Shown here: one piece after another, positions 1-8,699 of the stretch | Layout: each line of letters opens with the position of its first letter | Position numbering within the stretch: position 1 is the first letter of the stretch | Source of the DNA: Dyadobacter pollutisoli | Lineage (GTDB): Bacteria; Bacteroidota; Bacteroidia; Cytophagales; Spirosomataceae | DNA: 64,000 bases | Direction of reading: 5' to 3' | NCBI RefSeq assembly: GCF_026625565.1 | Contig: NZ_CP112998.1 | Span: forward strand, 7,290,501 to 7,354,500 | The notes under the pieces: generated by a model | The model's database searches: none | What the model was told of the DNA's origin: nothing | What the model saw: only the letters and a program-made list of their open reading frames with translations | Made by a program: the position numbers and the translations under genes

Positions 1-1
1 T

Positions 2-343
2 TCCAAGCAAATTCCAAAGTACAAAATTGGAAAACTGATGATTTTTTTGAAATTTTATATAAGATTGGAAAGTGATGAATTGAATGAAAAATTTGAATTT
101 GAAATAAAAACACTTACAAATAACACAAGTAAGACGATGGGGATCGAAGAATTTTTATTGCACCAAGCCAAGGAGGAGGGAAAAGAGGAAGGTATAGAGC
201 AGGGCGTACAACGAGGACGCATTGAGAGAAATATATCGTTTACTCAAACACTTCTCAGCGAGACTTCTTTTAGCATAGAAGAAGTGGCTCGTCTAGTCGG
301 TGTCTCAGTCAGTTTTGTGCAGAATGTCAAGGCGACAATGTAA
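2..343 (+). CDS. Rpn/PD-(D/E)XK nuclease-type protein, C-terminal part (5' truncated)
   Basis: The reading frame is open from the first bases of the window, so the gene begins upstream; the internal ATG at 38 is probably not the start. The end of the protein has the layout of the Rpn (recombination-promoting nuclease, putative transposase) family: a conserved 'TMGIEE' segment, then a charged stretch with repeated EEG/EQG and GR units, then a short helix-turn-helix-like tail (SIEEVARLVGVS). The nuclease core lies outside the window, so activity cannot be judged. It ends 123 bases before the sigma factor gene and is probably unrelated to that locus. Confidence 0.7.
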   Translation, partial: SKQIPKYKIGKLMIFLKFYIRLESDELNEKFEFEIKTLTNNTSKTMGIEEFLLHQAKEEGKEEGIEQGVQRGRIERNISFTQTLLSETSFSIEEVARLVGVSVSFVQNVKATM

Positions 344-400
344 AGCGGCTTCGTACTTTTTGGTCTGCTGTTATCGGGTGTTTGCAGAGCGAAAGCCGAA

Positions 401-424
401 ATTCTTAAATGGCATTTTAAGAAT
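401..424. repeat. Perfect 9-bp inverted repeat upstream of sigma gene
   Basis: ATTCTTAAA (401-409) and TTTAAGAAT (416-424) are exact reverse complements around a 6-base spacer. The site is 43 bases upstream of the sigma factor start. No T-run follows, so it is more likely an operator or a weak RNA hairpin than a terminator. A degenerate -7-like sequence (TAT, two bases, TTTG) follows at about 438-446. Confidence 0.5.
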
Positions 425-466
425 AAATATTTAGCTTTATGCTTTGTTACCAAAAACAGACAAGCG

Positions 467-1084
467 GTGATCAATTTTGAGTCCTTAACCGGGGAGAAAA
501 CGGACCAGCAATTGTGGCAACGGATTCGTGCGGGAGACGAGCAGGCGTTCACCAATATCTTTGAGCGATACCACCGGACTTTATACAACTACGGAAGCAA
601 GCTATCCACGAATTCCGCTATCATCGAAGATGCGGTACAGGACGTTTTTATTGATGTATGGAGGCTTAGAAATAACCTTACCGAAAACGTTACCTCTGTA
701 AAGTTTTACCTTTACCGGGCCCTGAGAAGGAGAATCCACCTGGCTCAGGACAAGTTTCCCATTACCGAAGAAATTACATCGCTTGGCGACCAGGAAATAC
801 CGTCCAATCTCTCCAATTCCGAAACGATCCTGATCGACGACGAGTCGTCATCCATGCGTGCACGTAGAATACAGGAAATGCTTTCCCAGCTTCCCGACCG
901 ACAAATGGAAGCATTGACTTTACGTTACTTCGACGATTTCAGCATTGAAGAAATTGCCGACATTATGGGCGTCAGTGAGAAATCTGTGCGCAACTTCATT
1001 TACAAAGCCCTCACTTCCCTCCGTCAGAATCGCCAGACGCTGATCATTTCTACCCTGATTCTCTGCCTGTTATTTATTTTTTAG
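467..1084 (+). CDS. ECF-family RNA polymerase sigma factor (FecI-like)
   Basis: At 205 residues this is a typical Bacteroidota ECF sigma factor. Region 2 (about 29-92) contains the YxxxYNYGxKL and DAVQDVFIDVW motifs that contact the -10 element and core polymerase. Region 4 (about 138-187) contains a helix-turn-helix (IEEIADIMGVSEKSVRNFIYKAL). The start is GTG; no in-frame ATG lies upstream. The last 15 residues are strongly hydrophobic (TLIISTLILCLLFIF). The FecR gene 89 bases downstream is its predicted membrane anti-sigma partner, and the following susC/susD genes are the likely targets. Confidence 0.92.
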   Translation: MINFESLTGEKTDQQLWQRIRAGDEQAFTNIFERYHRTLYNYGSKLSTNSAIIEDAVQDVFIDVWRLRNNLTENVTSVKFYLYRALRRRIHLAQDKFPITEEITSLGDQEIPSNLSNSETILIDDESSSMRARRIQEMLSQLPDRQMEALTLRYFDDFSIEEIADIMGVSEKSVRNFIYKALTSLRQNRQTLIISTLILCLLFIF

Positions 1085-1142
1085 AATTTTTCTTAAAAAA
1101 AGTTTCATTTCTAAGGGGTCATTTTTCGGTTTCGTCGCTCTT

Positions 1143-1150
1143 TACTTTTG
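1143..1150 (+). promoter_or_regulatory. Candidate -7 promoter element for fecR
   Basis: TACTTTTG fits the Bacteroidota -7 consensus TAnnTTTG exactly and lies 23 bases before the FecR start, in the gap after the sigma gene. No good -33 TTG lies at the usual spacing; a T-run at 1122-1126 is the nearest candidate. FecR may therefore be transcribed separately from sigma. Confidence 0.38.
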
Positions 1151-1172
1151 AAGGACGATAAAAGCACCCCAC

Positions 1173-2321
1173 ATGAAGCATGATCCCTATTCTCTGACGG
1201 AGCTAATCAGAAATGATGACTTTATCGCATGGGTAATGCATCCGGATGCGCTGAGTGACAGGCGGTGGGAGCTTTTTCTGGAAAAACATCCGGCTAAGAG
1301 ACAAACCGTTGAGTCGGCCAGGGAATATGTCATACTGTTGGCGAAAGATACTGGCAGGGACCAGCCAACCAAAAACCAAAGCGATCGCATGTGGAGTGCT
1401 GTGGAAAGCCGTATGCACGAATCCGTGCCGTCGGCTGAGGAGAATGTAATGCCGCTGGTTCAGGCAAGAACCGTTTCCGGATGGAGGTGGGTGAGGGTAG
1501 CAGCTTCGGCCGCGCTGATATTGAGCATTGGATCGGTGAGTTACTGGTTTTATTATAAGAACACAAACGGTAATAGAGACAACATTGCTGAAACGCAGGA
1601 AACGCTGCCAGGCGCAGGAGCTATTCAGAAAAGCAATGATACGGATAAGCCCATGATGATACTTCTTAGTGACGGAAGTTCGGTAGTGTTACAGCCCGGC
1701 GGTCATTTGAGCTATTCGGAGGCTTCTAATAAAAGAAGAAGAGAGGTAACCTTGACAGGCAAGGCATTTTTTGAAATTGTAAAAAACAAAGAGAAGCCAT
1801 TTCTGGTATACAGCTACGGGTTGGCTACCAAAGTACTCGGTACCAGCTTTATGATCGACGCTTCTGAGGAAAACAAGGACATTAAGGTGGAGGTGAGAAC
1901 GGGTACCGTCGCGGTATTCTCGATTAACAATCTGGACAAGGCAAAGACGAGCGAAGAACTGGACAAGCCTGAATTGCAGGGTTTGACATTAACCCACGAT
2001 GAAATGATCGCTTTTTCCCGCGAGAATGGAAAAATCGTCAGGCTGGCAGAACCTGGCAAACTAGCGCAGTCCGACAAGGACATTTCAAAACAACGGTTTG
2101 TGTTTGACGAAACGCCTGTATCAGAGGTTTTCAGGGTACTGGAACATGTTTACAACGTGAAGATTATTTATGATAAGGATAAAATGGGCAGCTGTCCATT
2201 GAACGCAACCCTGATAGGCCAGCCATTCAGGGAAAAACTTGACGTGATCTGTAATGCACTGGATGCCCAATACGACATTGTGGATAACCAGGTGACGATC
2301 CTTGGAAAAGGATGTAAGTGA
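1173..2321 (+). CDS. FecR family anti-sigma factor
   Basis: This 382-residue inner-membrane protein has the FecR layout: a cytoplasmic N-terminus that should bind the sigma factor, one transmembrane helix at about 108-128 (VRVAASAALILSIGSVSYW), a periplasmic FecR domain (about 160-260, with VVLQPGGHLSY and VLGTSFMIDA motifs) and a C-terminal DUF4974 domain (about 308-380, FDETPVSEVFRVLE) that should meet the STN domain of the SusC transporter. It lies between the sigma gene and susC. Family role: hold the sigma factor until the outer-membrane transporter signals substrate. Confidence 0.93.
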   Translation: MKHDPYSLTELIRNDDFIAWVMHPDALSDRRWELFLEKHPAKRQTVESAREYVILLAKDTGRDQPTKNQSDRMWSAVESRMHESVPSAEENVMPLVQARTVSGWRWVRVAASAALILSIGSVSYWFYYKNTNGNRDNIAETQETLPGAGAIQKSNDTDKPMMILLSDGSSVVLQPGGHLSYSEASNKRRREVTLTGKAFFEIVKNKEKPFLVYSYGLATKVLGTSFMIDASEENKDIKVEVRTGTVAVFSINNLDKAKTSEELDKPELQGLTLTHDEMIAFSRENGKIVRLAEPGKLAQSDKDISKQRFVFDETPVSEVFRVLEHVYNVKIIYDKDKMGSCPLNATLIGQPFREKLDVICNALDAQYDIVDNQVTILGKGCK

Positions 2322-2393
2322 GTGACTCAGAAATAACAAACTATATTTTATCCTAAACAGCTGCCTATGACGTAGAGCTATCCTGTATTGCTA

Positions 2394-2536
2394 TAAAAAA
2401 AGACCAGCCATGTTCCAGCATGACTGATCTCTGATTCCCTCAAAGTAACTGACATTACTGCACATTCATTTGACAATGAATGAACGGGGAAGATTTCGTT
2501 GAATAATCTCCTTAAACAACAAATTCATTCAAAAAT
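2394..2536 (-). ncRNA. Predicted antisense RNA opposing susC leader, with intrinsic terminator
   Basis: On the minus strand, 2430-2401 folds into a 12-bp hairpin (AGATCAGTCATG / CATGGCTGGTCT, loop CTGGAA) followed by a run of U (complement of the A-run ending at 2401). On the plus strand the two G-U pairs become C-A mismatches and no T-run follows, so the structure belongs to a minus-strand transcript. A second hairpin (2463-2482, CATTCATT/AATGAATG) lies upstream of it. A TAnnTTTG match on the minus strand (TATTTTTG, 2537-2530) overlaps the susC start codon and could start an RNA of about 130 bases; no clear -33 was found. The same arrangement recurs at 30828-30955. The hairpin is seen directly; the transcript itself and its extent are inferred. 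Confidence 0.5.
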
Positions 2537-5500
2537 ATGAAAAAAGTTCGACGACTTGAAGACTTTCTCATTACGCTCATGCGAATAACACTAATTCAAT
2601 GCATCCTGGCAGGCCTTTTCATGGGCATTTCATGGGCACATGATAGTAGGGCCCAATCTGCATTGGGCCAGAAAGTAACGGTTGATATTCAAAATGAAGA
2701 AATTAAAACGATCCTTGCGCAGCTTGAAAAACAGACCAATGTGAAGTTTGTTTTTAGCTCCAAACTGATACAATCGGGCAGGAGAGCATCCATTAAGGCC
2801 CAGAACAGCACATTAACTGATGTTCTGGATGCATTACTGAAACCAATGGAGCTGCATTTCAAAGTAAAAAATGATCTGATCGTCATCAAACCAGATCACG
2901 CGCCTGCAAAAGAAGTAGCAGAAGAGCCTGAGAAAACTGTTGTGACCGAATCGGCTTTGGCCATTGAAAAAACCATTGCAGGTATCGTGAAAGACGAGGA
3001 CGGTCTGGGATTGCCTGGCGTAAGCGTTGTTTTAAAAGGAACGCAAACCGGCACATTGACCGACGAAAAAGGAAAATATTCCATTACCGTTCCAAACGGC
3101 GAAACCGCCCTGATTTTCTCTTTTGTAGGGTTTTTATCCCAGGAAGTACTGGTAACGACCGCACAAAGCTCCTTTGATGTGACTCTTAAAGTAGACGATA
3201 AAGCATTGGAAGAAGTGGTAGTAGTCGGTTACGGTACTCAGAAAAAAGAATCGTTAACCGGCGCTATTTCTACCGTGACCAGTAAAGACCTGGAACGGGT
3301 TCACGGTGGGTCAACGGTGAGTTCGGGACTTGCAGGGAAAATCCCGGGTGTTACATTCCGCATGCCCGACGGTCGTCCTGGCGCGAGCGCTACGGTACAG
3401 ATCAGGAACATGGGAAATCCATTGTTTGTAATTGATGGTATTCAGCAGGACGCCGGGCAGTTTAATAACCTTTCGCCTAATGACGTAGAGAGCATTACGG
3501 TGCTGAAAGACGCTTCTGCGGCGATTTACGGGGTTCGGGCTGCTAACGGGGTTGTTGTAGTTACTACGAAGAGAGGTAAAAACGGCACTAAAAATACAGT
3601 GAATCTCGACGCTTATACCGGCTGGCAAAACTGGTCGAGGTTTCCGAATGTAGTCAATGACTCCTACCAGTGGATGATGGGGAAAGCCGAGGCGGAAATG
3701 AACCAGTTCGGCAAAACATCCATCACACAGGCTGAGCTCGACAAATACAAAGCCGGCACAGAAATGGGCTACCAGAGCTTTAATTGGAAGGATTTTATCG
3801 TTAAGAAGAACTCGCCATTGAACTCCGTTAACCTGAATATGACGGGAGGTTCGGATAAAATCACTTACTACATTTCTGCGACACGTCTGGGCCAGAACTC
3901 AGTACTGGGCCGGGAGTTCACATTCAAAAGAAATAACATTCAGAGCAATGTCGATGCTAAAATCACCGACGGCCTGAAAATAGGGGTTCAGATCAACGGA
4001 CGGATCGAAACCAGAGATCAGCCTGGTATTCCTGGTGGTGATGACTACTGGCTGCCACGTTTTGCAATTTTGCGTAACAGGCCTTTTGAGCGTCCTTATG
4101 CAAATGATAACCCGTTGTACCTCAATGATATCAAGCACAACGAAACCAATTGGGCATATAACAACAAAAAGCTTGGCGGGTATCAAACTGACATTTGGCG
4201 CGTGCTGCAAACTAATATGAATGCGGAATACAAAATTCCGGGCGTCAAAGGTTTGGTAGCAAAGGGAATGTACTCGTACTATATCGCCGACCGTGTTTTG
4301 AACGGCCATGAATACACCTATCAGGCTTATACTTACAATCCGACCGATGATTCCTATAAAGTGACAGGCGGGAGTACCAACCCTTGGAGAGAGCGACGCA
4401 CGCGTAAAATCATGCGGAATGTGTACCAGGGGCAGTTGAATTACAATAATACATTTGGCAAGCATACAATGGGAGCCGTGTTCGTGGCAGAAAGGCAGGA
4501 AGAGAGAAGCCAGGAACAATGGGCGCATTCTGTTCCCAAAACCAATGTGCTGCCGCTGATGTACTTTGCAACAATGGACACCTATGACGATTTCGATACT
4601 GAGCTGGCACGTATAGGGTATATCGGTAGAGTGAATTATGACTACGCCGGGAAATATTATGTGGAATTATCCGCCAGAAGAGACGCGTCCTGGAAGTTTG
4701 CACCGGATAGAAGGGTTGGCTATTTTCCTTCGGCGTCGGCTGGTTGGAGGATTACGGAAGAGGAATTTGTCAAGCGGATTTTGGGTGGCGGAAGTATTCT
4801 GGATGATCTGAAAATTCGCGGTTCTTACGGGGTATTGGGAGACGATGACATTGGTATAGGAGCCTACGATTACTTGCCCGGCTATAACTACAACCAGGGT
4901 AATGCAATCCTGAGTGGAACACCGGTTGTTACTTCGCGCGATAAAGGTCAGATCATTAATAACATTTCCTGGTTCAAAAGTAAGATCACCGATATCGGCG
5001 CTGACTTCTCATTACTAGGCACCAAACTGATTGGTTCAGTTGACTACTTTTACCGCCTTCGTACGGGGCTGAGAGGCCGGAAATACGATTTGCAGGTGCC
5101 TAGCGAATTAGGATATAGTCTTCCTGACGAAAATGTAAACAGCGATTCGCAGTCAGGCTGGGAAGGTGCATTGACCTACAACGGCAAGCATGGTGACATT
5201 AGCTACTCCATTGGAGGTAATGTTTCTTTTTCGAGAAGTAAATTTATCTCGTCCTATAAGCCGATTTTTAACAACTCGTGGGATCAATACAGAGCTTCCA
5301 TTGAAGACCGTTATAACAATATTTTCTGGGGATACGAAACGGTCGGTCAATTCCAGTCGGTACAGCAGATTAATGAATATCCTGTCAACATTGATGGCCA
5401 GGGAAACCGCACATTACTTCCGGGCGACCTGATCTATAAAGACGTTAACGGTGATAATGTGATCAACAATCTGGATGAGAGGCCCATTGGCTATACAACC

Positions 5501-6016
5501 AGCGGTCAACCGAACATCAACTTTGGATTGAATTTCGCGGTAAACTGGAAGGGTATTTCATTCAATGCCGACTTCTCGGGCGGGGCGATGTATTCATGGA
5601 ACCAGAACTGGGAGCAAAGATGGGCCTATCAGAACGACGGTGCACTGAACAAAATATTCCTCGACAGATGGCGCCGCGCCGATCCTTTTGACCTGAACAG
5701 CGAATGGATACCAGGCAAGTATCCGGCATTGCGCTACAATGATGGCGGCCACAGCAATTACAACAAGAACTCAACATTCTGGCTGCACAATGTGAAATAC
5801 ATTCGTGCAAGAACGATTGAACTTGGGTATTCTTTGCCTAAATCCTTGCTGGAAAAAGTGAAACTGCAACGTGCCAGAATTTATATCAACGGCTATAACC
5901 TGTTCTCTATCGATAACCTGAAAGAATTTGGAGTGGATCCTGAAATCGCCGATGACAACGGTTTGCAGTATCCGCAAAACAAATTTGTCAACATAGGGAT
6001 CAATCTTTCAATCTAA
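2537..6016 (+). CDS. SusC/RagA-family TonB-dependent outer-membrane transporter with STN domain
   Basis: 1159 residues. A hydrophobic signal segment (about 11-33) precedes an STN signalling domain (about 46-118), a carboxypeptidase-regulatory-like beta domain (147-220, GLPGVSVVLKGTQTGT), a segment EEVVVVGYGTQKK leading into the plug (about 236-345, with NPLFVIDG and VLKDASAAIYG motifs) and a large C-terminal barrel. Function of the family: import of oligosaccharides with energy from TonB, with SusD as lid. The STN domain and the upstream sigma/FecR pair mean it should also transmit a substrate signal. The plug segment before the VIDG motif is shorter than in the other two SusC proteins here. 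The leader holds a predicted antisense RNA. Confidence 0.96.
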   Translation: MKKVRRLEDFLITLMRITLIQCILAGLFMGISWAHDSRAQSALGQKVTVDIQNEEIKTILAQLEKQTNVKFVFSSKLIQSGRRASIKAQNSTLTDVLDALLKPMELHFKVKNDLIVIKPDHAPAKEVAEEPEKTVVTESALAIEKTIAGIVKDEDGLGLPGVSVVLKGTQTGTLTDEKGKYSITVPNGETALIFSFVGFLSQEVLVTTAQSSFDVTLKVDDKALEEVVVVGYGTQKKESLTGAISTVTSKDLERVHGGSTVSSGLAGKIPGVTFRMPDGRPGASATVQIRNMGNPLFVIDGIQQDAGQFNNLSPNDVESITVLKDASAAIYGVRAANGVVVVTTKRGKNGTKNTVNLDAYTGWQNWSRFPNVVNDSYQWMMGKAEAEMNQFGKTSITQAELDKYKAGTEMGYQSFNWKDFIVKKNSPLNSVNLNMTGGSDKITYYISATRLGQNSVLGREFTFKRNNIQSNVDAKITDGLKIGVQINGRIETRDQPGIPGGDDYWLPRFAILRNRPFERPYANDNPLYLNDIKHNETNWAYNNKKLGGYQTDIWRVLQTNMNAEYKIPGVKGLVAKGMYSYYIADRVLNGHEYTYQAYTYNPTDDSYKVTGGSTNPWRERRTRKIMRNVYQGQLNYNNTFGKHTMGAVFVAERQEERSQEQWAHSVPKTNVLPLMYFATMDTYDDFDTELARIGYIGRVNYDYAGKYYVELSARRDASWKFAPDRRVGYFPSASAGWRITEEEFVKRILGGGSILDDLKIRGSYGVLGDDDIGIGAYDYLPGYNYNQGNAILSGTPVVTSRDKGQIINNISWFKSKITDIGADFSLLGTKLIGSVDYFYRLRTGLRGRKYDLQVPSELGYSLPDENVNSDSQSGWEGALTYNGKHGDISYSIGGNVSFSRSKFISSYKPIFNNSWDQYRASIEDRYNNIFWGYETVGQFQSVQQINEYPVNIDGQGNRTLLPGDLIYKDVNGDNVINNLDERPIGYTTSGQPNINFGLNFAVNWKGISFNADFSGGAMYSWNQNWEQRWAYQNDGALNKIFLDRWRRADPFDLNSEWIPGKYPALRYNDGGHSNYNKNSTFWLHNVKYIRARTIELGYSLPKSLLEKVKLQRARIYINGYNLFSIDNLKEFGVDPEIADDNGLQYPQNKFVNIGINLSI

Positions 6017-6031
6017 TAATCAAATAGGTCG

Positions 6032-7921
6032 ATGAAAAAGATATTATATATACCAGTGTTTTTGATGCTTTTGCTTAGCTGGGGCTGCAATGATGATGAA
6101 TTTTTGAACAGGCCTCCAACGAATATCCTCACGGAAGAACAGGTTTGGGGTGATGAAGGGCAGGTACTGTCGGTACTTGGCAATTTATACAACCGTTACT
6201 ACGACATTGGTTCCGTAAAAGACTGGCCGTCATTGTCAGGATTCAATGAAGCGTTTTTTTCAAACGCAGGGAGCTATGGAGATTTTCAAAACAGTGGATG
6301 GGCAAATAATTCGTGGGCTACCTGGGACTACGGTTACATTCGCGAGATCAACCTGTTTATTCAAAAATGTACCGCAGCAGATAAGCTGACACCCGCAGTT
6401 CGTGACCGGTTTTTGGCTGAGGCTAAATTTTTAAGGGCATCCTATTATTTCGAACTGGTGAAACGAATGGGTGGTGTACCGCTAATTCTGGAACCGATGA
6501 CCTATGATTTCAGCGGAGACCCTACTTATTTGCAACATCCAAGGGCCAAGGAGTCGGAAATTTATGATTTTGTAATCAAAGAAGCGGAAGAGATCAAAGC
6601 TAGCTTGCCTGTGAATGTCGGAGAAAAATCACGGGTGACGCAGGCAGCCGCATTGGCAATGCAAGTGAGAGCAGCTTTATATGCCGGTTCCATTGCGAAA
6701 TATGGTGTGAATACGCCTCAGGTAGCATTGTCTGGTGGAGAAGTGGGTATCCCGGCCAATCTTGCCACGGGTTATTATACCAAAGCATTGAGTGCAGCTA
6801 AGGAGCTGATCAGCGGTAAGGCTGGCGCTTATGCATTGTATACCAAAAAGCCGGACTTGTCGGAAAACTTTGCGAGCATATTTTATGATAAGGCCAATAA
6901 TCCTGAGGTGATTTTTGCAGAAGATTTCAAACTGCAAAGTGGTAAGGTACATGGTTTTACGATTTCAAATCAACCAAGGTATGGTGCTGAGGAAGAGGAA
7001 GGCGGGCGTATTAATCCGTCACTGAACCTGGTAGAAGCCTTTGAAAAACTCGACAATACTTTTGCTCCGATCCCAACTACGAATGCGGCTGGTGAACCCA
7101 TTTATTACAATGAGCAAACCGACATTTTCGCAGGAAGAGATGCGAGGCTGGCTGGAACAGTGATGTTACCGGGTACTGCTTTCAAAGGCAGGACCGTCGA
7201 TATCTGGGCCGGATACCAGCTGGCCAATGGAAGTATTATCAGCGGAGACGACCGCGGTGCGCAAAAAACACTACCGGGCAAGACCGTACCGGAACAGGTA
7301 GTAGGCTTTGACGGCCCGATCGACGGTTTCGAATTTACAGCGCAAAGTGGTTTTTATCTTCGCAAATACCTCGATCCCGTTGTGGGATCAGGCCAGCGCG
7401 GGGTGCAAAGCGAAATGTGGTTTGTACGGTATCGTTATGCCGAAGTGTTGCTCAATGCAGCTGAGGCAGCTTTTGAACTGGGACAAGTAGCCGACGCCGC
7501 GAAATACATGAACGAAGTCCGTGCGCGTGCAGGTCTGGTGACACCATTAACCGCAGCACAGATCACATTCGACCGCATTGTACACGAGCGTCGCGTGGAG
7601 CTGGCTTTTGAAGGACATTATCTCTACGATATGAAAAGATGGCGCATTGCCCACCTGATCATGGACGGTAATGCAATCTCGGCTGGTGAAATATCCAAAG
7701 ATCTTGGAAAAGCAACCAAAAGAAACACCCAGCCCTGGGCGCTCTGGTCTTACAAAGTGTACGCGCCGGGCACAGCCAATAATGGAAAATGGATTTATAA
7801 GCCTGTGAAATTAAGCCGTGTGACGGGAGCCGACCGCTTCCAGCTGGGGAATTATTATTCCTACATCGGAGACGATATCGTGAACAATAACCCGAAGATC
7901 GTCAGAAATCCAAATCACTAG
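6032..7921 (+). CDS. SusD/RagB-family outer-membrane glycan-binding lipoprotein
   Basis: 629 residues, 15 bases after susC and clearly in its operon. The signal peptide ends at a lipobox (LSWGC, Cys19), so it is a lipoprotein. The N-terminal part has the TPR-like SusD pattern (AKFLRASYYFELVKRMGGVPLI), and the C-terminal part ends with the usual motifs RYAEVLLNAAEAAF, VRARAGL and VHERRVELAFEGHYLYDMKRW. It forms the hinged lid of the SusC channel and selects substrate. It is longer than the other two SusD proteins in this window, through extra sequence in the middle. Confidence 0.95.
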   Translation: MKKILYIPVFLMLLLSWGCNDDEFLNRPPTNILTEEQVWGDEGQVLSVLGNLYNRYYDIGSVKDWPSLSGFNEAFFSNAGSYGDFQNSGWANNSWATWDYGYIREINLFIQKCTAADKLTPAVRDRFLAEAKFLRASYYFELVKRMGGVPLILEPMTYDFSGDPTYLQHPRAKESEIYDFVIKEAEEIKASLPVNVGEKSRVTQAAALAMQVRAALYAGSIAKYGVNTPQVALSGGEVGIPANLATGYYTKALSAAKELISGKAGAYALYTKKPDLSENFASIFYDKANNPEVIFAEDFKLQSGKVHGFTISNQPRYGAEEEEGGRINPSLNLVEAFEKLDNTFAPIPTTNAAGEPIYYNEQTDIFAGRDARLAGTVMLPGTAFKGRTVDIWAGYQLANGSIISGDDRGAQKTLPGKTVPEQVVGFDGPIDGFEFTAQSGFYLRKYLDPVVGSGQRGVQSEMWFVRYRYAEVLLNAAEAAFELGQVADAAKYMNEVRARAGLVTPLTAAQITFDRIVHERRVELAFEGHYLYDMKRWRIAHLIMDGNAISAGEISKDLGKATKRNTQPWALWSYKVYAPGTANNGKWIYKPVKLSRVTGADRFQLGNYYSYIGDDIVNNNPKIVRNPNH

Positions 7922-7947
7922 CCCATCACATTCAAAGATCAGATATT

Positions 7948-8649
7948 ATGAAAACGCGATTTCATTTCATACCAATTTTGGCCATTATGATCCTTTTTGC
8001 TTCATGCGAAAAAGATAACTATCCGGCCCCCAAATCCGTATTATCAGGGCAAATTGTTTACAATGGCGAACCCATTGGCGTAGAATATAATCAGGTAAGG
8101 CTGCAATTGTGGCAACCTGGTTTCGGAAAATTGGCCGCGATCGACGCACAGGTTGCGCAGGACGGGTCTTACTCGGCGATGCTTTTCAATGGTAATTACA
8201 AAATGGTTTTTCCAAAAGGCAGAGGGCCGTTTAAGACATTGGAAAAAGATGCGACTGCGAAGGACACATTGTTTGTCAAATTAGAGGGCAACCAGACAGT
8301 GGATGTGGAAGTGATGCCTTACTATATGATCCGTACGCCACAGTTCAATGGCGGAGAAAGTAAAGTTTCTGTTGCATTGAAACTTGAAAAGATCATTAAG
8401 GACGTGAATGCAAAAGATGTGGAAAGAGTAACACTTTATGTCAACAAGACAGAATTCGTTTCCCGCTCCACCAACATTGCCACTGCCGAAATACCCGGCG
8501 GAGATATCAAGGATTTGAATGCGATTAGCCTTACTACAAATGTCCCCGCGCTGATGCCGACCCAAAACTATGTTTTTGCAAGGGTGGGCGTAAAGATCAA
8601 GGACGTGGAGGATATGGTTTTTTCACCGGTTCAAAAAGTGCAGTTGTAA
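7948..8649 (+). CDS. DUF3823-type lipoprotein of SusCD locus
   Basis: 233 residues. A short signal peptide ends at a lipobox (LFASC), then a carboxypeptidase-regulatory-like beta domain (about 30-110, SVLSGQIVYNGEPIGV) and a second beta domain. The protein resembles DUF3823 proteins, which in Bacteroidota sit directly after susD and are thought to be surface lipoproteins that bind glycan. The start is 26 bases after the susD stop. The name rests on position, length and general sequence pattern; the binding role is inferred. Confidence 0.75.
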   Translation: MKTRFHFIPILAIMILFASCEKDNYPAPKSVLSGQIVYNGEPIGVEYNQVRLQLWQPGFGKLAAIDAQVAQDGSYSAMLFNGNYKMVFPKGRGPFKTLEKDATAKDTLFVKLEGNQTVDVEVMPYYMIRTPQFNGGESKVSVALKLEKIIKDVNAKDVERVTLYVNKTEFVSRSTNIATAEIPGGDIKDLNAISLTTNVPALMPTQNYVFARVGVKIKDVEDMVFSPVQKVQL

Positions 8650-8699
8650 AGAATAACTAATCCTAAACTCTTACCTAATCTTATTTTAAATTCAATTGA

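Noticed and set aside
244..588. 114-codon minus-strand frame spanning the Rpn tail and sigma start
   Set aside because: Overlaps two supported genes and has no family features.
2401..2430. Hairpin as plus-strand terminator after fecR
   Set aside because: On the plus strand it has two C-A mismatches and no T-run; the A-run precedes it. It fits the minus strand.
3899..4528. 209-codon minus-strand frame inside the first susC
   Set aside because: Shadow of the barrel coding sequence; no family features.
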